In this document: positions 53,686 to 62,566 of the stretch, piece after piece
How the letters are laid out: each line of letters begins with the position of its first letter
Numbering within the stretch: position 1 is the first letter of the stretch
From: Chloroflexi bacterium HGW-Chloroflexi-10
GTDB taxonomy: Bacteria; Chloroflexota; Anaerolineae; Anaerolineales; Anaerolineaceae
DNA length: 64,000 nt
NCBI GenBank assembly: GCA_002840755.1
Contig: PHBZ01000009.1
Span: 248,001-312,000, forward strand
Direction of reading: 5' to 3'
Notes under the pieces: generated by a model
Told to the model about the DNA's origin: nothing
What the model saw: only the letters and a program-made list of their open reading frames with translations
Databases searched by the model: none
Program-made: the position numbers and the translations under genes

Positions 53686-55266
53686 TTACGGCTGCGATTG
53701 TAATCGAAATAGGGAAGGGGAATGCCCGGTGTTTTTCTTAAAAACTGTGCTGAAATAATGCGGGTCGTTATAACCCACCATAAACGCGATATCCGTGGAA
53801 CGCAAAGACGTGGTACGTAACAGTTCTTTGGCTTTTTTGATGCGGATATCGGTGAGATATTCTTTAAAAGTTTCACCAACCTGCCGGCTAAAAACCACAC
53901 TGAAATGACTGGGGCTAAGGTTGACCAGTTCAGCAACCTGATTCAGCGTAAAATCGGGGGCCATGTAATGGCGTTCCATATATTCCTTGGCCTGGTGAAT
54001 CAAGCCGGTGTATTGGCTGCCGGTCTGGCTGTCCCGGTAAGCCAGTGCGCTGATTAATATCTGCTGCGCTTGCTCCTTCAACTGTGCGATGGTTTTCATC
54101 TCTCCCAGGATAGATTCCAGTGAATTCAATTCCGGAATAACCTGGTTGAGATCGCCGCCCAATTCGTTAACTAACTTGGCCGCCGCTTGAACAAAATCGC
54201 AAAAAATATAATTCTTGATCAAATCCGATTGAAGAGCAGTTGCGCTGATCGGGTCAAGATAGCCATTAAAAAATTCCTCCAGGCCATCTTTGGAGCCCAG
54301 ACGCAAAAAACGCTCCACGGCAGTTTTGTCCAGTTTTAGCAATTCTTCCCTGGCAACCGCCGGATTGCTGCGATTGCGGTCCTCAGGCGTGTTCCCCTGT
54401 AAACGAACCAGGGCCTCCACAAAAGATTGGTACAGCTCGCCAATGCGCCGCACCGGAGCTCCGGCCCCTACCACCAGATGATACCGCGTGGTATTCACTA
54501 CCTGGCGCACATGCTCCAGCAAAACCTGAAACTCATCTTCTATAAATTCAGGGGCGTTGCCTTTCATCATCAGAACAAGCTCGCCCCAATCTTTTTTCAC
54601 CAGAAATATATCCGGATTATTAACCACCAGATTGGCAACAAAATTTTGCACCTGGCGGTACTCATCATAATCAAATTGCTCGGAACGGTCACCCAGTTCC
54701 GTTTTCAGGATCGCCACCCGGTAACAGCGCGCAATCAAATCCAGCCCCAGGGATTGTCCCTGTTCCACGGCATCACCGGAAGAAACTCCGCCCATCATCA
54801 ATTTCAAAAGGAAACGTTCGCGCAGAGTGGCGCGGTTTTCTTCGATTTCCGTCTGTAATTTATGCAGAGTCTCCTGTTCCCGTTTTTCCTCAGCAAGCTG
54901 CACAGCCATCCTTTGCAGCACCTGGTGTAAATCCTGCTCGGTGACCGGTTTTAACAGGTATTCCGTCACCCCCAGCTTAATCGCTTCCTGGGCGTATTCG
55001 AATTCATCATGCCCGCTGAGAATAATCACCTTAATCCACGGCAGTCGCTCCCGTACAATTTTACACAGCTGCAAACCATCCATAAAGGGCATTTTGATAT
55101 CCGTGATTAATACGTCCGGTTTTGCCATTTTGATTAAAGGCAGCGCCATTTCACCATCACCGGCCTCGCCGCAAAACTCAAACCCATACGCCTGCCAATT
55201 AACATTGTCGCGGATGCCTTCACGGGTCAGAACTTCATCTTCTACAAAAAAAACTTTATACGGCAT
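53686..55266 (-). CDS. Response regulator, YesN/AraC type
   Basis: About 526 residues from the ATG at 55266. Receiver domain (1-120) with EDE, phosphoacceptor in DVLITDIKMPFMDG, Ser in IILSGHDEF and Lys in LLKPV; a long middle region (about 150-410) of unknown fold; and a C-terminal AraC-type double HTH (LNQVAELVNLSPSHFSVVF, GYNDPHYFSTVFKKNTG). It should act on the sugar importer promoter in response to the kinase. First gene of the regulator-kinase-binding protein operon, with a strong promoter and overlapping palindrome about 230 bases upstream. Confidence 0.92.
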   Translation of the reverse strand: MPYKVFFVEDEVLTREGIRDNVNWQAYGFEFCGEAGDGEMALPLIKMAKPDVLITDIKMPFMDGLQLCKIVRERLPWIKVIILSGHDEFEYAQEAIKLGVTEYLLKPVTEQDLHQVLQRMAVQLAEEKREQETLHKLQTEIEENRATLRERFLLKLMMGGVSSGDAVEQGQSLGLDLIARCYRVAILKTELGDRSEQFDYDEYRQVQNFVANLVVNNPDIFLVKKDWGELVLMMKGNAPEFIEDEFQVLLEHVRQVVNTTRYHLVVGAGAPVRRIGELYQSFVEALVRLQGNTPEDRNRSNPAVAREELLKLDKTAVERFLRLGSKDGLEEFFNGYLDPISATALQSDLIKNYIFCDFVQAAAKLVNELGGDLNQVIPELNSLESILGEMKTIAQLKEQAQQILISALAYRDSQTGSQYTGLIHQAKEYMERHYMAPDFTLNQVAELVNLSPSHFSVVFSRQVGETFKEYLTDIRIKKAKELLRTTSLRSTDIAFMVGYNDPHYFSTVFKKNTGHSPSLFRLQSQP

Positions 55267-55497
55267 AGTTGGCTCTCTTATTCCAAAATTTGGTCGCGCT
55301 CCCAAACAATCTCAGCAATGAACACTGCGGAATTGGTCAAAAAACTATTTGTGACGGATTCAATACCTTTCAAAAATGGATATCAAAACAACCTTTACAG
55401 CAAAAAGTGAATAGGGTCAGGTGCTGTTTTATTTTGCTATAGGGTGAAATTCTGCCTTCAGGGTGACTGACGATTATTTCCGTTATCGTTCACGGTC

Positions 55498-55536
55498 GTT
55501 ACCATCATAGTAACAAAAACCAAGGCAACCTGTCAA
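55498..55536 (-). promoter_or_regulatory. Promoter with overlapping operator for the sensor operon
   Basis: On the minus strand TTGACA (55531-55536), 18-base spacer, TACTAT (55507-55512). A perfect inverted repeat GTTAC-TATGATG-GTAAC (55498-55514) covers the -10 box and would allow repression by a dimeric regulator. The predicted 5' leader of about 230 bases (55267-55497) has no gene or riboswitch that I recognise. Confidence 0.65.
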
Positions 55537-55559
55537 GCCGATTCCGCTTATCGAAAACG

Positions 55560-55599
55560 AAACACAAAAAGCCCTCCTTCTGGAGGGCTTTTTGTGTTT
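55560..55599. terminator. Strong bidirectional intrinsic terminator
   Basis: An 18-base-pair perfect stem (AAACACAAAAAGCCCTCC and complement) with a TTCT loop. The GC core with A/U-rich flanks gives a U-run on each strand. It ends the DUF3048 gene on the minus strand. Confidence 0.9.
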
Positions 55600-55626
55600 C
55601 TTAGTTTTAGTGTAAAGTGCAGCTTT

Positions 55627-56910
55627 TTATCTGGCCCCTTCCGGTGGGTACCAGTGGATTGCCCAAACCCCGGAACCGGGTTCTTTTTTGTTGGCCAGAT
55701 CGTACAACACGGCGCTGTCCGGAGCTTCGTTATAACGTGTGAATTGCTGAACCACCTCCACCCAGGTCTGCCCGGGTTTGAGTGAAATAGGCTCGCCATT
55801 GGCGTCCATAAACCGGATTGGACGCAGTTTGCCGGTTTCTTTCTCGTATTCACCGCTCAATGTGGTCCAGAATATTTCGTACATCTGTCCGTCACGGAAT
55901 AATAATGCCGGCATCTTCTTCATATACAGCAAATTAACATCAATAATGGTGGAGGTCACCACTTCATGTGGCGCAAACAGTACCACCACATTCTCAAAGG
56001 TTAAAGCCTCACCATTAATCCGGTCGGTGATCAGTTCAAAATTGGTGGCATCGGCATGGTCCTGGTAGCGGTGATAGGCGCCGCTGGCAGTGTCGTATTT
56101 CCAATCCACCTGATTGAGGTAAGCATACTTCAGCCAGATGCGCTGTCCGGGTACGCCACCCTTCGGTGGCGTTGAACTGAATTGCAAACCTGGTAATGAA
56201 AGCTCGCCCAATCTTTTTTGATTGTTCTGCGCGATTTTCTCCAGTTTTGTCACATCGATCATGGCGCTGTTAATGCTGCCCGCGTCGCTGCCAAACACAT
56301 TGGTATACTCATTCAGGCTGGGCACCACCGCTGAAGATCCGGAGGCCATTACCAGAAAGCCATTAAACAACTTGCGTAGGCTCTCGTAAGGCAATCGTCC
56401 GGAACGAATTGGCCCTACCATGGCATTATCAGAAACAGCCCCCGTTATAGCAGTCCCGGAAGCATCTGCCGATTCTTCCGGCAGTTTGGGAAAATCACCA
56501 TAAAACAAAGCCAGGTAGCGCGTCATCCCTTCACCGATATACAATTCAAAGACAAAGGGCGCAAAAGAAAGACCCGCCTGTGGGCGCGCACTGGCCGGAA
56601 AATTGGTGATCGAAACCAACGCCGGTGGTACCAGTAGGTTTTCCGGGTTTTCAACCGCCAAACCGGTTAAAGGGTTAACCCCGGCCGGGTAGGTCTCTGG
56701 CCCAATCACTGCTGTGCTCTGTGTGGAAACAACAGTCGTTCCTGCTGTTTCAGTCGGTATACTGGTAGGCGTCAGTTTTGGCTGCTTGAATAGCAGCTCC
56801 TGATGACCCGCAGCCACCGGTTGTGAAACCAGATCCGCTGCGGGAGTATAAAAGCTGTAACCGGAAACCAGCCCGGTTAGTAAAACCAAAAAGATTATTT
56901 TTCGTATCAT
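55627..56910 (-). CDS. DUF3048-domain exported protein (YerB-like)
   Basis: About 427 residues. N-terminal hydrophobic signal or anchor, a Thr/Ser/Pro linker, then the DUF3048 N-terminal domain (NPLTGLAVENPENLLVPPALVSITNFPASARPQ-type opening, SFAPFVFELYIGEGMTRYLALFYG, VGPIRSGRLPYESL) and a C-terminal domain from about residue 260. The family includes Bacillus YerB; its role is unknown, with suggestions of cell-envelope function. GGAGG precedes the second of two adjacent ATGs at good spacing. Confidence 0.85.
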   Translation of the reverse strand: MIRKIIFLVLLTGLVSGYSFYTPAADLVSQPVAAGHQELLFKQPKLTPTSIPTETAGTTVVSTQSTAVIGPETYPAGVNPLTGLAVENPENLLVPPALVSITNFPASARPQAGLSFAPFVFELYIGEGMTRYLALFYGDFPKLPEESADASGTAITGAVSDNAMVGPIRSGRLPYESLRKLFNGFLVMASGSSAVVPSLNEYTNVFGSDAGSINSAMIDVTKLEKIAQNNQKRLGELSLPGLQFSSTPPKGGVPGQRIWLKYAYLNQVDWKYDTASGAYHRYQDHADATNFELITDRINGEALTFENVVVLFAPHEVVTSTIIDVNLLYMKKMPALLFRDGQMYEIFWTTLSGEYEKETGKLRPIRFMDANGEPISLKPGQTWVEVVQQFTRYNEAPDSAVLYDLANKKEPGSGVWAIHWYPPEGAR

Positions 56911-57116
56911 CATTTACCTCCGATAAAAAGGGAATGATAAATGGGATCTTCCTCAGCCCATGCATGCCGGGCCATCATCCGTGTTTCCGGAATTTAAATT
57001 AGAAGAGAGCCGCATCATTCACCAAAATTCATTCTAAGGTAAAAATTGTCTGTTTTACTTAACAACTTTGTAACTTAAATCATTCGTAGTCTGATATATA
57101 GTACAAAACGAAAGAA

Positions 57117-57680
57117 TCAAACAACTAAAAGGTGTGATACCACCACACGGATTCCAATGAAGAGCAGAATCAACCCGCCCAGAATTTCCATACGTTTCCC
57201 AACCCGCACACCCAGACGGCTGCCGGTCAGCATGCCGATTAAAGACAAAGCCAATGTAACCAGCCCAACGGTGACACTGGCAAACAGGATATCAACATCG
57301 ATCATCGCCATACTTAACCCCACAGCAAAGGCGTCAATACTGGTTGCAATGCACACCACCAGCATCAAACCGCCGTGCGTCGGGTCACCCGATTTGCTTT
57401 CTACGTCGTTGCTGAAACCTTCCTTAATCATCCGTCCCCCCACAAAAGCCAGTAAAATCAACGCGATCCAGTGGTCAAAAGCGGAAATAAAGTTCGCCAC
57501 CGTGCTCCCGGCCAGCCAACCCAAAAAGGTAATCCCACCCTGAAAAAACGCCATATGGAACGCCATCCGCCCCAACGTGCGCGCGGTCAGGCTGCGCTGC
57601 GACGTACCAATCCCTAAAGAAACGGCAAACGAATCCATCGCCAGCCCAATCGCCACCAAAAACACCGTTAAAATGTCCAA
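57117..57680 (-). CDS. mntP: Manganese efflux pump MntP
   Basis: 187 residues, six membrane helices. Conserved acidic helix motifs AMDSFAVSLGIG and SIDAFAVGLSMA, and the GGRMIKEGF segment, are typical of MntP. The TTG at 57680 is chosen because AGAGGT lies about six bases before it and the protein then begins at the family's usual point (DILTVFLVAIGLAMD); a longer frame would add 33 residues not seen in homologues. I saw no yybP-ykoY manganese riboswitch upstream. Confidence 0.88.
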   Translation of the reverse strand: MDILTVFLVAIGLAMDSFAVSLGIGTSQRSLTARTLGRMAFHMAFFQGGITFLGWLAGSTVANFISAFDHWIALILLAFVGGRMIKEGFSNDVESKSGDPTHGGLMLVVCIATSIDAFAVGLSMAMIDVDILFASVTVGLVTLALSLIGMLTGSRLGVRVGKRMEILGGLILLFIGIRVVVSHLLVV

Positions 57681-57938
57681 AAGATACCTCTGAAAAACGG
57701 AATAAACCGCACAATGATAGCGGTTAAATAGAATTTTCACAAGGTAATTTTCCAGAAGTCCCCGATTTACAATCCACACCTGCTTTTAATACACCTCAAT
57801 CTCTGCACGTAGCCTGTTCGGGCGAGGCTGGAAGAATTTTCACCGCCTGTTCAACACCCAATGCCTCGCCCCTTGCCAAACAACGGTGGGCTGCTATTGC
57901 CGGCCAGCTCACCATCCTGCCAATCCCCTTCCCTGCCC

Positions 57939-58020
57939 TTACTCATTACTCAGCACTCATTACTATTTTCCCAATTCCAAATTCCTGTTTTCCTACACAG
58001 CACTCATTACTATTTTTCCC
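57939..58020. repeat. Direct repeats of the ACTCATTACT family upstream of nurA
   Basis: CAGCACTCATTACTATTTT then CCC occurs twice, at 57951-57972 and, with one extra T, at 57998-58020, 47 bases apart; a further ACTCATTACT precedes the first. The rest of 57681-57938 shows only a small AACCGC/GCGGTT stem close to mntP and no gene. Confidence 0.65.
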
Positions 58021-58026
58021 CCTCCC

Positions 58027-58035
58027 TGCTATAAT
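58027..58035 (+). promoter_or_regulatory. Extended -10 promoter of the nurA-herA operon
   Basis: TGC-TATAAT ends 38 bases before the nurA ATG. No good -35 box is evident, which is tolerated by extended -10 promoters. Confidence 0.6.
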
Positions 58036-58073
58036 AACAAATATGTTCTATCTCAAATGAAAGGGGCAGCTGC

Positions 58074-59246
58074 ATGCCGGTCAATTACCAGCAAATTCGA
58101 GATGCCATCCAAAAAGCGGGCAGCCTGGCGCCGCTGCGAGACCAGGAACTGCGCGATAAGCGCGAGCAGGCCTTAGCCCTGCTGGTGCAGTTCGCTCCGG
58201 ACCCGCAGCCCCTCATCCAAAAAGCACAGACGGCTCTGGAACGCAACCCGGATTTCCGCTGCGGATTGCCCACCCGGGAATTGCTGAATCTGGCCCATCT
58301 GCCCGCCACGCCGCTGCCCCAGGCCGTATTATGGGGTGCGGATGGCTCCCAGATCATCCCTAACCAACACCTGGCCGTCCAGTTCGGCGTCATCAATGTC
58401 GGGCTGATCCGCCTCGCAAGCGGCGCAATCCCCCGCCAGGAGATCGAGAGCGAGTTGCTCTACGCTGATGATATTTACACCCCGCAGGGTTACCTCGTCG
58501 GTGAAGAAATCATTGCCCTGCGCCGTGACTATAAGGAACGCACCCACCTGTTGGATGCTGCCCTGCAAGACCCCGCCCCGGTGCTTACCCTAACCGACGG
58601 GCCGCTGGAACTCTACCGCGAAGGCAAAGAATCGCGCGAGTACCAGGTATTGCTGGAAAACTACCTCGGTATCCTCAGCCAGATGGCCGACGCCAATGTG
58701 CTCACCGCCGGCTATGTGGATAAACCCCGCGCCGACCTGTTAATCCGTTTCCTGGAACTGGCGCTGCTCACTCCGGAACAACTCAACAACGCCGGTCAAA
58801 TCCGTCCCCTGGGCGGTATCACCGATGCCGAACTCTTCGCCGAACTTCTCCAACCCGGTCAGCGCTCAGCCGTGATCGTCTTGCAATCCCGCAGCAGCAA
58901 ACGCTTCAGCGGGCGGCTGGCGATCCATTGCTTTTATCTCAACACCGGGCGCGACCAGCATCCCCAGATTGCCCGCGTCGAGATTCCAGGTTGGGTGGCG
59001 CAAAACGCCGCGCAGGTGGATCTCGTCCAGCAGCACATCCTCGACCAGTGTTACCAGATGGGTGTCAAAGCCTATCCGTACATCCTGCACCGCGCGCACG
59101 AAACCGCCCTGGTCAGTTACGAAGAACGCGACCGGCTGATGAACATGATCCAGATCGAACTGCTCAACCGCGGCGTAGAGCCCGGCGAAACGTCCAGCAA
59201 GCAGCACCACAAAGACCAACCCGGAAAGACGAGGTACGGTAAATGA
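58074..59246 (+). CDS. nurA: NurA-family nuclease
   Basis: 390 residues. RNase H-like NurA domain with LWGADGSQI (first catalytic Asp, near residue 90), TLTDGPLELY (second acidic site, near 180), GYVDKPRADLL and a late HRAHETALVSY. In archaea NurA works with the HerA translocase to resect DNA ends. The N-terminal 70 residues are helical. AAAGGGG lies eight bases before the ATG. It overlaps the next gene by ATGA and is the first gene of a three-gene operon ending in herA. Confidence 0.85.
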   Translation: MPVNYQQIRDAIQKAGSLAPLRDQELRDKREQALALLVQFAPDPQPLIQKAQTALERNPDFRCGLPTRELLNLAHLPATPLPQAVLWGADGSQIIPNQHLAVQFGVINVGLIRLASGAIPRQEIESELLYADDIYTPQGYLVGEEIIALRRDYKERTHLLDAALQDPAPVLTLTDGPLELYREGKESREYQVLLENYLGILSQMADANVLTAGYVDKPRADLLIRFLELALLTPEQLNNAGQIRPLGGITDAELFAELLQPGQRSAVIVLQSRSSKRFSGRLAIHCFYLNTGRDQHPQIARVEIPGWVAQNAAQVDLVQQHILDQCYQMGVKAYPYILHRAHETALVSYEERDRLMNMIQIELLNRGVEPGETSSKQHHKDQPGKTRYGK

Positions 59247-59860
59247 AAGAGAATCAGATTGGTTACTTACTGCGTGCCGGCACCAGCGGCTGCGTGGCCG
59301 GCTGCCGCGTATCTGCCCTGGTGCAGCCGCAATTAGGCGCGCTCGTTCGCATCCCCCAAAGTGACGGCCTGCAAATTTACGGGCTGATCTACGACATTCA
59401 TATTGATGATGACGGCCTGGTGCGTCAGTTGGTCACCGCCGAGAATATCAAACCCGAAGTGATCGAGGATAACCGCATCCACCGCACCGTACCGGTGGAA
59501 ATCAGTATCGTCTTTTGCGGATATCAATTCAACGCTGAAACCTTTCACTTGCTGCCGCCGCGCCCCCCATTGACCCTCGATGAGGTCTTTGCCTGTGACG
59601 ATCAGCAGGTGTGTGAATTCACCCGCCGCGGGCGCTTTGGTTACTTCCGCCACATCCTGCGCGGCACGGACTTTCCGGTATCCGAGCTGCTCGCCAGCCA
59701 CCTGCACCAGGCCGCTGCGGCCCATCGTAATTTTGGCAACCCCGCCTGGAGCAACGCCGCCACCCAGGAGTTGATCACCCTCTTGCGTGATGATTACCCA
59801 GCGCTGATGAATGTATTAGGCGCGCTGGCGGATGCCCGTCTGACCGGCGAGGAGAACTAA
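59243..59860 (+). CDS. HAS-barrel protein between NurA and HerA, no ATPase domain
   Basis: 205 residues, not a recognised named family. The first 70 residues (IGYLLRAGTSGCVAG, GALVRIPQSD, IYGLIYDIHID) align by eye with the N-terminal HAS barrel of the following HerA (IGYVVGGGLKNNLNVRL, GGFVVIESG, FYGLVTDLLLG). The remaining 130 residues contain PPRPPLTLDEVFACD and a helical C-terminus; there is no P-loop. It overlaps nurA (ATGA) and ends one base before herA, so all three proteins are probably made in fixed ratio. It may adapt NurA to the HerA ring or cap the ring. Confidence 0.7.
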   Translation: MKENQIGYLLRAGTSGCVAGCRVSALVQPQLGALVRIPQSDGLQIYGLIYDIHIDDDGLVRQLVTAENIKPEVIEDNRIHRTVPVEISIVFCGYQFNAETFHLLPPRPPLTLDEVFACDDQQVCEFTRRGRFGYFRHILRGTDFPVSELLASHLHQAAAAHRNFGNPAWSNAATQELITLLRDDYPALMNVLGALADARLTGEEN

Positions 59861-59861
59861 A

Positions 59862-61571
59862 ATGGACAATCCTAATGATTCCGTAATTGGTTATGTGGTT
59901 GGCGGTGGTCTCAAGAATAACCTCAACGTGCGTCTTACCCGCCCGGCACACAGCGTGCAGGAAGGCGGTTTTGTCGTCATCGAATCGGGCACGTACCAGT
60001 TCTACGGGCTGGTCACCGATCTCTTATTGGGCAGCACCGACCCGCGTTTCGCCGATGAGCAGAGCGAGCTGCGCCTGCCCGCCCACCTGGCCAACCTGCT
60101 CCACGGCCAGACCCTCTATACCAACCTGGAGGTGATGCCGGTGCTGATGCTCGACCGCGGTCCCGACCCCGCCTCACCCGCATACGATCAATGGCGCAGC
60201 GACCACCCAGAAGATCAGGCCCACCCGCTGCCGGTCAAAACCGTGCCAGCCCACCACGCACAGGCCCGCGCCGCGCACGCCGGCGATGTCGCCGAAATCT
60301 TTGGTACCCCCGATAAAAAAGGTAACTTTGTCGTCGGCAGTACCCGCGAAGAACGCCACCCGGTCTGCCTTAACCTGGATAAATTTGTGCAGCGCTCCTC
60401 CGGAATCTTTGGCGCAACCGGCACCGGCAAGTCCTTCCTGACGCGCATCATCCTCGCCGGGCTGATCCATCACAACCAGGCTTCGCTGCTGGTCTTTGAC
60501 ATGCACAACGAGTACGGTTTTGACGATACTGCCTCAGACACCAACCAGAAAGTGGTCGGCTTACGTACCAAATTCCCCGGCAAGGTGCGTGTTGTCGGCC
60601 TGGGCGCCGGCAGCAAAATCCGCGGCAGCAGCGCCGATTTCAACCTGCAGCTCGCCGAACGCGACATCACCCCCGAGGATATTCTCATGCTCAGCCGTGA
60701 GCTCAACCTGCGCGAGACCAGCGCCGCCACCCTGGATGCATTGGTGCAGAATTTTGGGCGCGAGCACTGGTTCCACGAATTCAAGCAGCTTAAAAACGGC
60801 GCGGTCATGGAAGATGATAACGGTAAGAAATTCCCCGCACCGGATAGCGTGGCTGCCTGGGCTAATCAGAACGGTGTCAATGTCTTTGCCGCCGAAGGGC
60901 TGCACAGCAAATTGGGCCGCGTTTTTAACCTTTCTTATGTCAGTGAGAACCCGCCCGGGCACCCCCTGAATGACATCGTCCTCCATCTGGAGAGCGGAAA
61001 ACACATCATCCTCTCCTTTGGCAATCACGAGCGCGACCTAGACTACCTGTTGGTGACCAATGTGCTCACCCGCCATATCCGCTCCGCCTGGGAAGAGAAG
61101 ACTAACGCCCACCGCGGCGGCAAGGATGCTCCCGAGCCGCGCCCGCTGGTGATCGTCGTTGAAGAAGCCCACAAGCTGCTCAACCGTGAGATGGCCGCCC
61201 AAACCACCTTCAGCACTATCGCCCGTGAGATGCGCAAATACTATGTCACCCTGCTCATTATTGATCAGCGCCCCTCACAGATCTACGACGAGGTCATGTC
61301 GCAGCTCGGTACCCGCATCAGCGGCTGGCTGGGCGACGACGCCGATATCTCAGCCGTGCTCAGCGGCCTGGCCGCCCGCGATTCCCTGCGCGGTATGCTC
61401 TCACGCCTGCAGCCCAAGGAAGAAGTGCTCATGCTCGGTTGGGGCGTCCCCATGCCCATCCCATTGCGCTCCCGACGCTACGACCAGCGCTTCTGGGAAG
61501 AGCTGCTCGGCAAATCTGGCGGTATCGAGAAAAAATCAACCGATCAGTTGTTGAACGAGCTTGGGTTTTAG
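59862..61571 (+). CDS. herA: HerA-family DNA translocase
   Basis: 569 residues. N-terminal HAS barrel (about 1-90), then the FtsK/HerA-type ATPase: Walker A FGATGTGKSFLTR (near residue 185), LLVFDMHNEYGFDD, Walker B PLVIVVEEAHKLL (near 430), sensor LLIIDQRPSQI, and arginine-finger region QLGTRISGWLGDD. The C-terminal brace is present. It should form a hexameric ring pumping DNA to NurA for end processing. HerA homologues also serve in several anti-phage systems, but here the NurA pairing points first to repair. Confidence 0.9.
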   Translation: MDNPNDSVIGYVVGGGLKNNLNVRLTRPAHSVQEGGFVVIESGTYQFYGLVTDLLLGSTDPRFADEQSELRLPAHLANLLHGQTLYTNLEVMPVLMLDRGPDPASPAYDQWRSDHPEDQAHPLPVKTVPAHHAQARAAHAGDVAEIFGTPDKKGNFVVGSTREERHPVCLNLDKFVQRSSGIFGATGTGKSFLTRIILAGLIHHNQASLLVFDMHNEYGFDDTASDTNQKVVGLRTKFPGKVRVVGLGAGSKIRGSSADFNLQLAERDITPEDILMLSRELNLRETSAATLDALVQNFGREHWFHEFKQLKNGAVMEDDNGKKFPAPDSVAAWANQNGVNVFAAEGLHSKLGRVFNLSYVSENPPGHPLNDIVLHLESGKHIILSFGNHERDLDYLLVTNVLTRHIRSAWEEKTNAHRGGKDAPEPRPLVIVVEEAHKLLNREMAAQTTFSTIAREMRKYYVTLLIIDQRPSQIYDEVMSQLGTRISGWLGDDADISAVLSGLAARDSLRGMLSRLQPKEEVLMLGWGVPMPIPLRSRRYDQRFWEELLGKSGGIEKKSTDQLLNELGF

Positions 61572-61655
61572 GTTTCTTCTCGAAAAAACAGGATTTTGGC
61601 ACGCTAGGTATGTTGCCCTTTTTTTGGTAAAGTCGTAGCATAAAAAATAGTTGTA

Positions 61656-61684
61656 TTGAACAAAGACAACATATCTGCTATACT
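61656..61684 (+). promoter_or_regulatory. Promoter of the toxin-antitoxin pair
   Basis: TTGAAC, 17-base spacer, TATACT. It lies 44 bases before the antitoxin ATG, which has AAGGAG six bases upstream. Confidence 0.75.
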
Positions 61685-61727
61685 GTCTTTACTGAATTTC
61701 TGCAACAGCAGAATAAAAGGAGAAATC

Positions 61728-62009
61728 ATGAATACAACAACTATTCAAGTCCGCGATCGGGGCGTAATTACTCTGCCCGCAGATTTGCGGGAAAAATATG
61801 GCATAGATAATGGAGATATTTTCCGCCTGGTCGATCTGGAAGGCGTTTTTGTATTAACCCCAATGGTACCTATGGTTCCTGAACTGGCTAATGAAATCGA
61901 AAAAATCCGACTGGAAGCCGGATTAAGTATCGAGGAATTATTGCTTGGGTTACGCGAACAACGTGAGAGATATTACCAGGAAAAACACGGCGATGACGCA
62001 GCCGCATAA
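61728..62009 (+). CDS. AbrB/MazE-type antitoxin
   Basis: 93 residues. N-terminal swapped-hairpin AbrB DNA-binding domain (TIQVRDRGVITLPADLREKYGI, GDIFRLVDLEG), then a helical toxin-binding tail ending in RERYYQEKHGDD. It should neutralise the PIN toxin and autoregulate the promoter just upstream. The ATG at 61728 was chosen over an upstream ATG because of the ribosome-binding site and family length. It overlaps the toxin gene by 17 bases. Confidence 0.85.
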   Translation: MNTTTIQVRDRGVITLPADLREKYGIDNGDIFRLVDLEGVFVLTPMVPMVPELANEIEKIRLEAGLSIEELLLGLREQRERYYQEKHGDDAAA

Positions 62010-62445
62010 ACCAAAGATTTTCATAGATGCTGATGTCCTTTTTGCTGGCGCAGCTTCACCAAATGAACATAGTGCCAGCCAGGTTGTTTTACGCATGGCA
62101 GAAATCACGCTCATTGAAGCAATTACCTGTGAACAGGTAATTATTGAGGTTGAAAGAAATCTGCACGAGAAACTACCTAAAGCTTTACCAGCTTTTCAGT
62201 TATTAATGAGCCGTTGTTTACAAATAAAACCCGACCCATCCCCAGAAGAAATATCTGACGTAGCTTATGCTGCGAATCCAAAAGATTTACCTATTCTGGT
62301 TGCAGCCGCGCGCGAAAACTGCGAATATCTGACCACCTACAACCTCCGTCATTTCCAACCCGGAATGGCAGGCATCACTGTGCTTAAACCAGGGGATTTA
62401 GTCCTTCGGGTTCGCTATGTACTATCTCAGTTAAAAAATGATTGA
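61993..62445 (+). CDS. PIN-domain toxin (VapC-like RNase)
   Basis: 150 residues. PIN fold with the first acidic residue in IFIDADVLFAG, a second in QVIIEVERNL, and later NPKDLPILVAA. Predicted Mg-dependent endoribonuclease. The ATG at 61993 lies within the end of the antitoxin gene in another frame, as is normal for type II toxin-antitoxin pairs; a longer in-frame start lies deep inside the antitoxin gene. Confidence 0.82.
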   Translation: MTQPHKPKIFIDADVLFAGAASPNEHSASQVVLRMAEITLIEAITCEQVIIEVERNLHEKLPKALPAFQLLMSRCLQIKPDPSPEEISDVAYAANPKDLPILVAAARENCEYLTTYNLRHFQPGMAGITVLKPGDLVLRVRYVLSQLKND

Positions 62446-62566
62446 AACCGAAAAACCATTAAGTAATCCTGCTCATCATCGATTTCATCAATGTTAAACT
62501 GATTACACCTTCTCCACACTGCTATCCTGGCGCAAAGCCACATCCCTAATCGTCTTTTATTGTTTC

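Noticed and set aside
57681-57880. yybP-ykoY manganese riboswitch upstream of mntP
   Set aside because: mntP is often preceded by this element, but the expected conserved stems and loops are not seen; only a small AACCGC/GCGGTT stem is present.
61572-61655. Terminator after herA
   Set aside because: A T-rich stretch is present but no preceding stem of useful length could be built.
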